Assembly (NCBI GenBank): GCA_041499965.1
Contig: JBGQLG010000009.1
Location: 5,013-69,012, forward strand
Reading direction: 5' to 3'
DNA: 64,000 nt
Origin: AR5 sp041499965
Lineage (GTDB): Bacteria; Methylomirabilota; Methylomirabilia; Rokubacteriales; CSP1-6
The notes under the pieces were generated by a model that saw nothing but the letters and a program-made list of their open reading frames with translations, had not been told where the DNA came from and ran no database searches. Below, in pieces: positions 52,087 through 59,900 of this stretch. Both the position numbers and the translations under genes were made by a program. Position 1 is the first letter of the stretch; the number at the start of each line of letters is the position of its first letter.

Positions 52087-53447
52087 GCCCGCGACAAGCG
52101 CGCCACGGCCTCGATGTGCGGGGTCTGCGGGAACATGTCGACCGGCTGCACCCACTCCAGGCGATAGCCCTGGCGGGCCAGGTCACCGACGTCGCGGGCC
52201 AGCGTGGCCGGATTGCAGGAGACGTAGACCAGGCGCGCCGGGGCCAGCGTGGCCAGCGCGGTGAGCGCCTTGGGATGAAATCCGGCCCGCGGCGGATCGG
52301 CCACCACCACCTCGGCCCGCACGCCGTCGCCCATGAGCGCGGGCAGCACGTGCCGCACCTCGCCGGCCAGGAACGTGCAGTTGTCGATGCCGTTGGCCCG
52401 GGCGTTGCGGGTGGCGTCGGCGACGGCGGCCGCCGACAGCTCGACGCCGTAGACGCGTGCGGCCCGGCGCGCCAGCAGCAGGCTGATGGCGCCGGTGCCC
52501 GAGTACAGGTCCAGCACCGTCTCGTGCCCCTCGAGCGCGCACGCCTCGGCCACGATCGCGAACAGCCGCTCGGCCTGCCGGGTGTTGGTCTGGAAGAACG
52601 AGTTGGCCGAGACCTGGAACGAGACGCCGTCCAGCGATTCCGTGATGTGGTCGCGTCCGAGCAGCAGGTGCTCCTCGCTGCCGACGGCCACGCTGGCCTT
52701 CCGGTCGTTGACGTTCAACAGCACGCTGCTGGTGGCGGGGACCCGGGCCTTGAGCGCCTCGGCGACGGGCATCAGCGCCGGCACGTCGGGGGCGCTGGCC
52801 ACGACGTTGACCATGGCCTCGCCCGTGCGCCGGCCCTCGCGCAGCGTGACGAAGCGCAGCAAGCCGCGCTCGGACTCCTGGTCCCACACCGACAGGCCGC
52901 GCGCCCGGACCTGGCGCCGGAACTCGTCGAGCAGCGCGTTCATCGTGTCCGACTGCAGCAGGCAGCGCTCGATGTCGAGGACGACGTCGTAGCGCTCGGC
53001 CGCGTGCAGCCCGACCGCCGCGCCGGCGCCGGCGCCGGCGATGGTGAACTCCATCTTGTTGCGATAGCCGTAGGGCTCGGGTGCCGGCACGATCGGGCGC
53101 AGCTCGAACGGCGGCAGGCCGCCCAGGCGGGTGAGGCAGTCGCGCACCTGCTTTTCCTTGAACGCGAGCTGGGCGGGATAGGCCAGGTGCTGCAGGCGGC
53201 AGCCGCCGCAGTGACCAAAATACGGGCAGGGCGCCTCGACCCGGTCGGGCGAGGGCGTCAGCACCTCGGCGATCGTGCCGCGGCCGTAGCGGCCGCGCGC
53301 CTCGGTGATCGTCACCAGCAGCCGGTCGCCGGGCAATCCGCCCCGGACGAACACCACGTAACCGTCGGCGCGGCCGACCCCCTCGCCTCCGAAGGCGAGG
53401 TCGTCGACGACGAGCTCCAACCTATCGCCGCGTCTCGGCTTCGCCAT
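52083..53447 (-). CDS. rlmD: RlmD/RumA-type 23S rRNA m5U methyltransferase
   Basis: 454 residues from ATG 53447. An N-terminal TRAM domain (about 1-60), the Fe-S cysteines Cys74, Cys80 and Cys83 (CPYFGHCGGC) and a fourth Cys in DIERC, the SAM motif VLDLYSGTGAISLLLA, ADPPRAG and the catalytic Cys in YVSCNPATLARD are all present. It methylates U in 23S rRNA (U1939 in E. coli), though the exact target cannot be read. TATAGT ends 10 nt before the ATG. Confidence 0.9.
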   Translation of the reverse strand: MAKPRRGDRLELVVDDLAFGGEGVGRADGYVVFVRGGLPGDRLLVTITEARGRYGRGTIAEVLTPSPDRVEAPCPYFGHCGGCRLQHLAYPAQLAFKEKQVRDCLTRLGGLPPFELRPIVPAPEPYGYRNKMEFTIAGAGAGAAVGLHAAERYDVVLDIERCLLQSDTMNALLDEFRRQVRARGLSVWDQESERGLLRFVTLREGRRTGEAMVNVVASAPDVPALMPVAEALKARVPATSSVLLNVNDRKASVAVGSEEHLLLGRDHITESLDGVSFQVSANSFFQTNTRQAERLFAIVAEACALEGHETVLDLYSGTGAISLLLARRAARVYGVELSAAAVADATRNARANGIDNCTFLAGEVRHVLPALMGDGVRAEVVVADPPRAGFHPKALTALATLAPARLVYVSCNPATLARDVGDLARQGYRLEWVQPVDMFPQTPHIEAVARLSRA

Positions 53448-53457
53448 GTGTCTGGCC

Positions 53458-53463
53458 ACTATA
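53458..53463 (-). promoter_or_regulatory. Probable -10 box of the rlmD-like gene
   Basis: TATAGT on the minus strand, 10 nt before ATG 53447, with no Shine-Dalgarno between. CTGGCCA and TGGCCAG (53452-53458 and 53481-53487) form an inverted repeat around it. Confidence 0.4.
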
Positions 53464-53504
53464 AACGAGGAGTCCGAGGCTGGCCAGCCGCGGGGCCGGG
53501 GGAG

Positions 53505-53510
53505 TATCAT
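53505..53510 (+). promoter_or_regulatory. Probable -10 box of the DUF721 gene
   Basis: TATCAT ends 8 nt before ATG 53519 with no ribosome binding site, so the mRNA may be leaderless. Confidence 0.45.
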
Positions 53511-53518
53511 AGCGTGTC

Positions 53519-53989
53519 ATGAAGGGCCGGGCGCCGCGCGTCGTCGGAGAACTGTTGGTGAGCGCGATGCCCCAGCTCAAGGATCGGCTGCTCGTCCAGC
53601 GGCTGCAGCGCGCGTGGAGCGCGCTCGTCGGCGCCGACGTGGCGCGACGGTCGCGGCCCCACGCGCTCGTCAACGGGAGCCTGCAGATCACCGTCGACAA
53701 CTCGCCCTGGCTGCACGAGCTGACGCTGCGCGGCCCCGATCTGGCCGCGCGCCTCGGCGCGCAGTTCCCGGCGGTGCGCTCGCTCCGCTTCATGCTCGGC
53801 GCTCCACCCGCCGAGGAGCCGTCGCCGGCCGCGCGCCCGGCGACACGGCCGTCGCACTTGAGCGACGACGACCGGCGCGCCATCGACGCGGCCGCCGCTG
53901 CGATTTCCGATCCCGACGTGGCCGCCGGCGCCCACCGCCTCATGGTGCGGGCCTGGCCGCCGGCGCCGGCACGAGGTAATGAACGATGA
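53519..53989 (+). CDS. DUF721 (DciA-like) protein
   Basis: 156 residues. LLVQRLQRAWSALVGADVARRSRP and GSLQITVDNSPWLHELTLRGPDL are the DUF721/DciA features (W of the KH-like fold). DciA loads or helps DnaB in bacteria without DnaC; whether this short protein does so is not shown. A Pro/Ala linker and an acidic helix end it. It overlaps the TPR gene by 4 nt. Confidence 0.75.
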   Translation: MKGRAPRVVGELLVSAMPQLKDRLLVQRLQRAWSALVGADVARRSRPHALVNGSLQITVDNSPWLHELTLRGPDLAARLGAQFPAVRSLRFMLGAPPAEEPSPAARPATRPSHLSDDDRRAIDAAAAAISDPDVAAGAHRLMVRAWPPAPARGNER

Positions 53990-55749
53990 TGGTCCGCTTC
54001 GCCGCCTTCGGTCTCCTCCTGCTCGCTGCCGGCGGCCTCGCCGGGTGCGCGACCACCGCACCGGCCTCGACGGAGGACGGCACCGAGACGCCGCGCCGCA
54101 TGTTCGCCTCGCGCGAGCGGGACGTGGCGGCCGAGGCGTATTACCACTATACGATCGCGCAGATGCTGGTCCAGGCCGGCCGCTTCAAGGAAGCCGTGGC
54201 GCCGATGGAAGAGGCGCTGCGGCGCGATCCCGACTCGGCGTTCCTGTGGACGACGCTGGCCCAGTGGCTCGTGCGCGCCGAGCAGCCGGTCGAGGCCCTG
54301 GCCGCCGCGCGCCGGGCGGTGCAGCTGGCCCCCGACGACGTGGCGCCGCATCTCACGCTGGCCGACCTGCTCCGCGGCCAGAAGAAGTACGCCGAGGCGG
54401 AGGCCGAGCTGGAGCGCGTCGTGGCGCTGAACCCCAACGCCGACGAGGCCTACCTCACCCTGGCGCGCTACCAGGTGGAGCAGAAGGCCTACGATCGGGC
54501 CCGGGTGGTGCTGCTGCGGCTGGCCGAGCAGCAGCCCCGCAACGCCCAGGCCCAGTTCCTGCTCGGGCGCCTGGCGATCGAGACCGAGGCGTGGGACGAG
54601 GCCATCACCCGGCTCACCCGGGCCGTCGAGATCGACCCCGACCACGACGGCGCCTGGACGGCACTGGGCTACGTGTACGAGTCCCAGCGCCGGACCGACG
54701 AGGCGATCGACGTCTACCGCCGCGCCGTCAAGTCGAATCCCGACAACCCGGCGTTCGTCGAGCGGCTGGGCGATCTGCTCATCCGCCTCGGCCGCTTCAC
54801 CGAGGCCCAGGCCGAGGTCGAGGCGCTGGCCGAGCAGAACCCGCGCGACCCGCGCGTCTGGATGAAGCTGGGCGCGGTCTTCTACGAGCAGAAGCTGTGG
54901 GACAAGGCCGGCGACGCCTTCCGTCGGGTGGTGCTGCTCGAGCCCTCGAATCTGAGGGCCCGCTACTACCTGGCCACGACCTACATGGACGCCGGCAAGG
55001 ACCCGGAGGCCAAGGCCGAGCTGGAGAAGATCCTGCGCGCCGATCCCCGCTCGATCGACGCCCGCGTGCAGCTCGGATTCCTCTCGGGCAAGGCCAAGCG
55101 CTACGACGAGGCCGTCACGTTCCTGCGCGAGGCGGTCAACATCGATCCCAAGCGACCCGAGCTGTTCCTCTACCTGGGCACCGCGTACTTCCGCGCCAAG
55201 GAGTACGACCGCGCCGCCCAGACCCTGCAGGAAGGCCTGACGCTCGACGACACGCAGAAGGACCTGCATTTTCAGCTCGGCGTCGTGCTGGAAAAGCAGC
55301 AGAAGTTCGACGACGCCGTCCGCCAGTTCCGCAACGTCATCAACCTCGATCCCAAGCACGCCGAGGCCTACAACTACGTCGGCTACATGTATGCCGAGCG
55401 CGGCCAGAACCTCGAGGAAGCGGTCTCGCTCATCAACAAGGCGCTATCGCTGGAGCCCGACAACGGCTACTTCATCGACAGCCTCGGCTGGGCGTACTAC
55501 CAGCAGGGCCGGTACGGGGAGGCCGTCCGCGAGCTCAAGCGGGCCGTCGACCGTGCCAAGGAAGACCCGGTGATCTTCGAGCACCTCGGCGACGCGCTCC
55601 ACAAGGGTGGCCTCGACGAGGACGCGGTGGCCGCCTGGGAGAAGGCGCTGCAGCTCGACCCCGCCGCCGACGGCATCAAGAAGAAGCTCGACGATCTCCG
55701 CGCCCGGCTGCGGCGGGCCCAGAGTGACCGCTCGAAGGCTTCGCAGTAG
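53986..55749 (+). CDS. Large TPR-repeat lipoprotein
   Basis: 587 residues. Signal peptide with lipobox LAGC (lipid on Cys about 22). The rest is some 14 TPR units (for example KEAVAPMEEALRRDPDSAFLW, DEAITRLTRAVEIDPDHDGAW, DAVRQFRNVINLDPKHAEAY). It probably works as a protein-binding scaffold in the periplasm or outer membrane. GAGGTAA lies 7 nt before the start. Followed by an overlapping LolB-like gene. Confidence 0.88.
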   Translation: MMVRFAAFGLLLLAAGGLAGCATTAPASTEDGTETPRRMFASRERDVAAEAYYHYTIAQMLVQAGRFKEAVAPMEEALRRDPDSAFLWTTLAQWLVRAEQPVEALAAARRAVQLAPDDVAPHLTLADLLRGQKKYAEAEAELERVVALNPNADEAYLTLARYQVEQKAYDRARVVLLRLAEQQPRNAQAQFLLGRLAIETEAWDEAITRLTRAVEIDPDHDGAWTALGYVYESQRRTDEAIDVYRRAVKSNPDNPAFVERLGDLLIRLGRFTEAQAEVEALAEQNPRDPRVWMKLGAVFYEQKLWDKAGDAFRRVVLLEPSNLRARYYLATTYMDAGKDPEAKAELEKILRADPRSIDARVQLGFLSGKAKRYDEAVTFLREAVNIDPKRPELFLYLGTAYFRAKEYDRAAQTLQEGLTLDDTQKDLHFQLGVVLEKQQKFDDAVRQFRNVINLDPKHAEAYNYVGYMYAERGQNLEEAVSLINKALSLEPDNGYFIDSLGWAYYQQGRYGEAVRELKRAVDRAKEDPVIFEHLGDALHKGGLDEDAVAAWEKALQLDPAADGIKKKLDDLRARLRRAQSDRSKASQ

Positions 55750-56497
55750 CCTCGTCTTCCTGCTCGCGGTCGGGCTGGCGTCGGGGTGCAGCATCGCGCT
55801 GGCCCCGCCGCGCCAGCCGATCTCCGCGGAGGCCCGCCGCGCGATCGACCTGCTGCTGACGCGCTGGCAGGCCGTCACCGACCTGCGCACGCTCGCCGAC
55901 ATCAACGTGGACCGCGGCGGCCAGCGCCAGCAGCTGGCCGGCGTGCTGCTGGCCAAGGCGCCGGGCAGCGTGCGCTTCGAGGCGCTCTCGCCCTTCGGCC
56001 AGCCGTTCCTCATCGCCGTGGTGCACGAGGGTCGCCTCACCGCCTTCAATGCGGCCAGCAACGAGGCCGTGGTCGGCGACGCCACCGCGGAGACGACCGC
56101 GCGCCTGCTCGGCCTGCCCTTCGAGCCGCACGATCTCGTCGCCGTGGTGACCGGATACGCGGTGCCGCCGGACGACGTCCGCGTGGCCGAGATCCTGCCC
56201 CCCGATGCCCTGGGCCCATCGCTCTCGCTCATTGGAGCGGTCCACGAGCAGCGTATCTGGATGGATTTCGAGACCGGCGTCGTCCGCCAGCTACAGATCG
56301 TCGGCGGCCGGGCGGCGGCGACCGTCACCTATCTGCGCGACGACCAGGGACAGCTGACCGGCTTCGACGTGAGCGCCGCGGAGCGCTGGCTCACCGGCAC
56401 CGTGCGCTACCGCAACCTGGCGACCGCGGTCGGACTGCAGGCGAGTCAGTTCGCGCTGACGCTGCCCAAAGACGCGAAAACACAACCGATCCGTTGA
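55724..56497 (+). CDS. LolB-like outer-membrane lipoprotein (DUF4292-like)
   Basis: 257 residues from GTG 55724. Signal peptide with lipobox ASGC. The mature part has DLRTLADINVDRGGQRQQLAGVLLAKAPGSVRFEA and later LPFEPHDLVAVVTGYAVPP, a LolB/LppX-like hydrophobic-pocket fold in appearance. LolB inserts lipoproteins into the outer membrane. Its position directly before ispE is the same as that of lolB in many Gram-negative genomes, which supports the call. It overlaps the TPR gene by 26 bp. Confidence 0.75.
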   Translation: MTARRLRSSLVFLLAVGLASGCSIALAPPRQPISAEARRAIDLLLTRWQAVTDLRTLADINVDRGGQRQQLAGVLLAKAPGSVRFEALSPFGQPFLIAVVHEGRLTAFNAASNEAVVGDATAETTARLLGLPFEPHDLVAVVTGYAVPPDDVRVAEILPPDALGPSLSLIGAVHEQRIWMDFETGVVRQLQIVGGRAAATVTYLRDDQGQLTGFDVSAAERWLTGTVRYRNLATAVGLQASQFALTLPKDAKTQPIR

Positions 56498-56512
56498 CGC
56501 TCCCCGGGGTGC

Positions 56513-57436
56513 GTGATAGCCTTCGGTGCCTTGTCGAAGGGGTCGGAGAAAGCCCGTCGATTCGAGCTCAGCGCGGCAGCCAAGGTCAACCTGACCCTGG
56601 AGGTCCTGAGGCGGCGGCCTGACGGTTATCACGAGATCGCCACGGTGATGCAGGCCGTGGATCTCTCCGACCGGCTGGCCCTCGAGGAGGCCGACGCGAT
56701 CGAGGTGCTGACGAGCGCCCCGGGCGTCCCCACCGACGAGCGGAACCTGGCGTATCGCGCGGCAGCGGCGCTGCGCGACGCCTCCGGCGTGTCCCGCGGT
56801 GTGCGGATCACGCTGGACAAGCGGATTCCGGTCGCGGCCGGACTGGGCGGTGGATCGACCGACGCCGCGGCGACGCTGGTCGGCTTGAACCGGCTGTGGG
56901 GCCTGCGGTGGCCGGCGGCGCGGCTGGAGGAGCTGGCGGTGGGGCTCGGCATGGACGTCCCGTTCTTCCTGCACGGGGGCGCGGCGCTGGCCACCGGACG
57001 GGGAGAACACCTGGCCCGGCTGGGCAGCACGTCGCTCGGCCTGGTGCTGGTGAATCCGAAGTTCGCGGTGAGCACGGCAGAGATGTACGGCCGGGTGACA
57101 CCGGCGCTGTACACCGACGGTGACCGCGCGCGCGATGCGGCCAAGGCCCTGCGCACCCACAGCCCCGGCCGCGTGGCGGCGAGCCTCTACAATGGGCTCG
57201 AGCCGGCGGCCCGCGCGGCGTATCCGCAGATCGGCCAGATGCACGCCGCGCTGGTGGCGGCGGGCGCGCTGGGCGCGGTGATGTCGGGCAGCGGGCCCAC
57301 GGTGTTTGGCGTCGCGAGGTCGTGGGAGCAGGCGCGGCAGATCCGGGCGCGGGTGGTGCGGGGCTCGTGGGAGTGCTGGGCGGTGCAGACGCTGAGAGGT
57401 CCGGCGATTCGAATCCGTGGGAGCGAGGCGCGATAA
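56513..57436 (+). CDS. ispE: 4-diphosphocytidyl-2-C-methyl-D-erythritol kinase
   Basis: 307 residues. GHMP-kinase motifs: AAAKVNLTLEVLRRRPDGYH at the N-terminus, the glycine loop PVAAGLGGGSTDAAA (about 106-119) and MSGSGPTVFG near the end. MDVPFF has the catalytic Asp. Step 4 of the MEP isoprenoid pathway. GTG start; the first 15 residues before FELSAA are less typical and the true start might be a little later. Confidence 0.94.
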   Translation: MIAFGALSKGSEKARRFELSAAAKVNLTLEVLRRRPDGYHEIATVMQAVDLSDRLALEEADAIEVLTSAPGVPTDERNLAYRAAAALRDASGVSRGVRITLDKRIPVAAGLGGGSTDAAATLVGLNRLWGLRWPAARLEELAVGLGMDVPFFLHGGAALATGRGEHLARLGSTSLGLVLVNPKFAVSTAEMYGRVTPALYTDGDRARDAAKALRTHSPGRVAASLYNGLEPAARAAYPQIGQMHAALVAAGALGAVMSGSGPTVFGVARSWEQARQIRARVVRGSWECWAVQTLRGPAIRIRGSEAR

Positions 57437-57454
57437 TACCCGGGGCTGGGTCGA

Positions 57455-57529
57455 TGGGGCGTGGCCAAGCGGCAAGGCGCGGGACTTTGGCTCCCGTATT
57501 CGGAGGTTCGAATCCTCCCGCCCCAACCA
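57455..57529 (+). tRNA. tRNA-Gln (UUG), CCA encoded
   Basis: 75 nt. Acceptor stem TGGGGCG/CGCCCCA, anticodon stem CGGGA/TCCCG around CTTTGGC (anticodon TTG at 34-36), T-loop GTTCGAATC and a genomic CCA. It stands between ispE and prs, as in many proteobacteria. GATAAT at 57432-57437 may be the -10 box. Confidence 0.97.
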
Positions 57530-57549
57530 GCCCGTGAGCGAGGTACCCG

Positions 57550-58494
57550 ATGAGCTATGAGCTGAAGCTCTTCACCGGCAACGCGAACCGACCCCTGGCG
57601 GAAGAGATCGCCCAGTACCTGCACATCCCGCTGGGCGACGCCGAGGTGTCGCGCTTCTCGGACGGCGAGGTGTTCGTGCAGATCAACGAGAACGTCCGCG
57701 GCACGGACGTGTTCATCGTCCAGCCCACCTGCCCGCCGGTGAACGACTCGCTCATGGAGCTGCTCATCATGATCGACGCGTTCAAGCGCTCGTCCGCGCA
57801 CCGGATCACGGCGGTGCTGCCGTACTACGGGTACGCGCGCCAGGATCGCAAGGTGCAGGGACGCATGCCGATCTCGGCCAAGCTCGTCGCCGACCTCCTG
57901 GAGGCGGCCGGCGTCGATCGCGTGCTGGCGCTCGACCTGCACGCCGGGCAGATCCAGGGGTTCTTCAGCGTCCCCGTCGATCACCTCTTCGCCGGGCCGG
58001 TGGTCATGATCGACTATCTGCGCAAGAAGGATCTGCAGGACGCGGTGATCGTGGCCCCCGACGCCGGCGGCGTCGAGCGGGCCCGCGCGATCGCCAAGCG
58101 GCTCAACGCCGGCCTGGCCATCATCGACAAGCGCCGCGAGGGCCCCAACTCGGCGGTCGCCATGCATCTGATCGGCGACGTCGAGGGCCGCGACGCGGTG
58201 GTGATCGACGACATGATCGACACCGCCGGCACCCTGGCCCAGGCGGTGAGCGCCGTGCAGCGCGAGGGCGCCCGGCGCATCCTGGCCTGCGGGGTCCATC
58301 CCGTGCTGTCGGGGCCGGCCATCGAGCGCATCAAAGCCTCGGCCATCGAGGAGGTCGTCGTCACGAACTCGATCCCGCTCACCGCCGACAAGCGAACGGC
58401 CGCCCGCATCACGGTGCTCACGGTGGCCCCGCTGCTCGGCGAGGCGATCCGCCGGATTCACGACGAGGAATCGGTCTCGACCCTGTTCGTCTAG
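57550..58494 (+). CDS. prs: Ribose-phosphate pyrophosphokinase
   Basis: 314 residues. ELKLFTGNANRPLAEEIA, SRFSDGEVFVQINENVRG, YYGYARQDRKVQGRMP and the PRPP-binding loop AVVIDDMIDTAGTLAQA are all present. Makes PRPP from ribose-5-phosphate and ATP for nucleotides, His and Trp. Conserved position between the tRNA and rplY. Confidence 0.97.
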   Translation: MSYELKLFTGNANRPLAEEIAQYLHIPLGDAEVSRFSDGEVFVQINENVRGTDVFIVQPTCPPVNDSLMELLIMIDAFKRSSAHRITAVLPYYGYARQDRKVQGRMPISAKLVADLLEAAGVDRVLALDLHAGQIQGFFSVPVDHLFAGPVVMIDYLRKKDLQDAVIVAPDAGGVERARAIAKRLNAGLAIIDKRREGPNSAVAMHLIGDVEGRDAVVIDDMIDTAGTLAQAVSAVQREGARRILACGVHPVLSGPAIERIKASAIEEVVVTNSIPLTADKRTAARITVLTVAPLLGEAIRRIHDEESVSTLFV

Positions 58495-58512
58495 AAGAAG
58501 AGGAGCCTCGAC

Positions 58513-59211
58513 ATGGCAATGCAGGAGCTCACCATTCAGCGTCGTGACGGCACCGGCAAGCAGCTGGCCAAGCGCCTGCGCCGCCAGGGCATCGTCCCGG
58601 CCATCCTCTACGGCGGCGCCCGGCCCGAGACGGTCAGCGTCGACCCCAAGGCGGTGCTGCGGACGATCCTCGGCCACGCCGGCACCACCCAGCTGCTCAC
58701 GCTCAAGCTGGACGGCGCCAGCCGGCTGGCCATCATCCGGGCGATGCAGTTCGACCCGGTCAGCGAGAAGCTGCTGCACGTCGATCTGCAGGAGGTCTCG
58801 CCCGACAAGGCGATCACCGTCCGCGTGGCCGTGCATCCCGTCGGCGAGGCCGTGGGCGTGCGCGACACGAAAGGCATCCTGAACCTCGTCATCCACGAGG
58901 TGACCGTGTCGTGCCTGCCGACCGCGATCCCCGAGCGGATCGACGCCGACGTGTCGGCGCTGGCCATCGGCGACGTCCTCACGATCGCCAACCTGACGGT
59001 GCCGGCCGGCGTCCGCGTCGCCAACGACCCCGGACAGGCGGTGGCGACGGTCTCGCCGCCGATGGCCGAGGAAGAGGTGACGCCGGCGGTCACGGCGGCG
59101 GTCACCGCCGAGCCCGAGGTCCTCACCGAGCGCAAGCCCAAGGAAGGCGAAGAGCCGGCGGCCGACGACAAGAAGGGCAAGCGCCCGGAGAAGGCGGAGA
59201 AGGACAAGTAG
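58513..59211 (+). CDS. rplY: 50S ribosomal protein L25/CTC
   Basis: 232 residues of the long CTC form. QELTIQRRDGTGKQLAKRLRRQG is the L25 start, HVDLQEVSPDKAITVRV marks the second domain, and an acidic/basic tail (KKGKRPEKAEKDK) ends it. Binds 5S rRNA; CTC forms are also linked to stress. AAGAGG precedes the ATG. Confidence 0.93.
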   Translation: MAMQELTIQRRDGTGKQLAKRLRRQGIVPAILYGGARPETVSVDPKAVLRTILGHAGTTQLLTLKLDGASRLAIIRAMQFDPVSEKLLHVDLQEVSPDKAITVRVAVHPVGEAVGVRDTKGILNLVIHEVTVSCLPTAIPERIDADVSALAIGDVLTIANLTVPAGVRVANDPGQAVATVSPPMAEEEVTPAVTAAVTAEPEVLTERKPKEGEEPAADDKKGKRPEKAEKDK

Positions 59212-59226
59212 CGGCGCCGGGCGGGC

Positions 59227-59757
59227 ATGGCCCACGTCGTGGTGGGGCTCGGCAACCCCGGCCCGGAGTACCGGGACACCCGCCACAACGTGGGCCAGCG
59301 CGTGCTCGACCACCTGGCCGGCGAGACCTTCCGCGGCGCGCCCTGGCGCCGCGAGGGCGCCTGGGCCGTCTGCGCGGGCCGCTGGCGCGGCGACACCGTC
59401 ACGCTCGTGAAGCCGCGCGCGTTCATGAACGAGTCGGGGCCCGTCGTGGCCCGCGCGCTGCGTGAGCACCGGGCCGATCACGACGACCTCATCCTGGTCT
59501 ACGACGACATCGACCTCCCGCTCGGCGCGGTCCGCGTGCGCATGAAGGGCAGCGCGGGCGGCCACAACGGCGTGCGCTCGGTCATCGCCGCGCTCGGCAC
59601 GCCCGACATCCGCCGCGTCAAGGTCGGCATCGGCCGGCCCCCGCACAAGGCCCAGGTCGCCGATCACGTCTTGACCGGCTTCGAGCCCGACGAGCTGCCG
59701 GTGGTGGAGACGGCGGTGGCCGAGGCGGCCCAGCGCGTGCTCGCGCTCCTGCGCTGA
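59227..59757 (+). CDS. pth: Peptidyl-tRNA hydrolase
   Basis: 176 residues. VVVGLGNPGPEYRDTRHNVG has the catalytic His20; MNESGPVV, YDDIDLPLG (catalytic Asp) and GSAGGHNGVRSVI are all standard. Recycles peptidyl-tRNA released during translation. The next gene is preceded by its own promoter. Confidence 0.97.
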   Translation: MAHVVVGLGNPGPEYRDTRHNVGQRVLDHLAGETFRGAPWRREGAWAVCAGRWRGDTVTLVKPRAFMNESGPVVARALREHRADHDDLILVYDDIDLPLGAVRVRMKGSAGGHNGVRSVIAALGTPDIRRVKVGIGRPPHKAQVADHVLTGFEPDELPVVETAVAEAAQRVLALLR

Positions 59758-59773
59758 TGCGCGAGCCGTCGCA

Positions 59774-59802
59774 TTGCTGGGGGGTGACCCCCATGGTATA
59801 TA
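59774..59802 (+). promoter_or_regulatory. Promoter with a palindrome in the spacer, upstream of mutS2
   Basis: TTGCTG (59774-59779), 17-nt spacer, TATATA (59797-59802). GGGGGTGACCCCC (59779-59791) in the spacer is a perfect 5-bp inverted repeat and may be an operator or a hairpin ending the pth transcript. Confidence 0.6.
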
Positions 59803-59849
59803 GTTTACGTTTATCCACTGGTCCGGTCGGCTGTCGGAGGGGGAAACGC

Positions 59850-59900
59850 GTGATCAAGGTCGTCGTCAAAGCGAATCGCCGGGAGCGGGTTGCCGATTAA
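59850..59900 (+). CDS. 16-codon upstream ORF overlapping mutS2
   Basis: GTG 59850 follows a strong GGAGGGGG at 7 nt and encodes VIKVVVKANRRERVAD, then TAA at 59898. It overlaps the TTG start of mutS2 (59890) by 11 nt, so ribosomes finishing it could restart there. The first residues recall the N-terminus of ribosomal protein S21 (MIKVVV...), perhaps a relic. Its size makes a product unproven. Confidence 0.45.
   Translation: MIKVVVKANRRERVAD

Noticed and set aside
52940..53060. GCC GGC repeats (CGCGCCGGCGCCGGCGCCGGCG) as a microsatellite or CRISPR-like array
   Set aside because: They encode Ala-Gly residues inside the rlmD-like gene and have no spacers.
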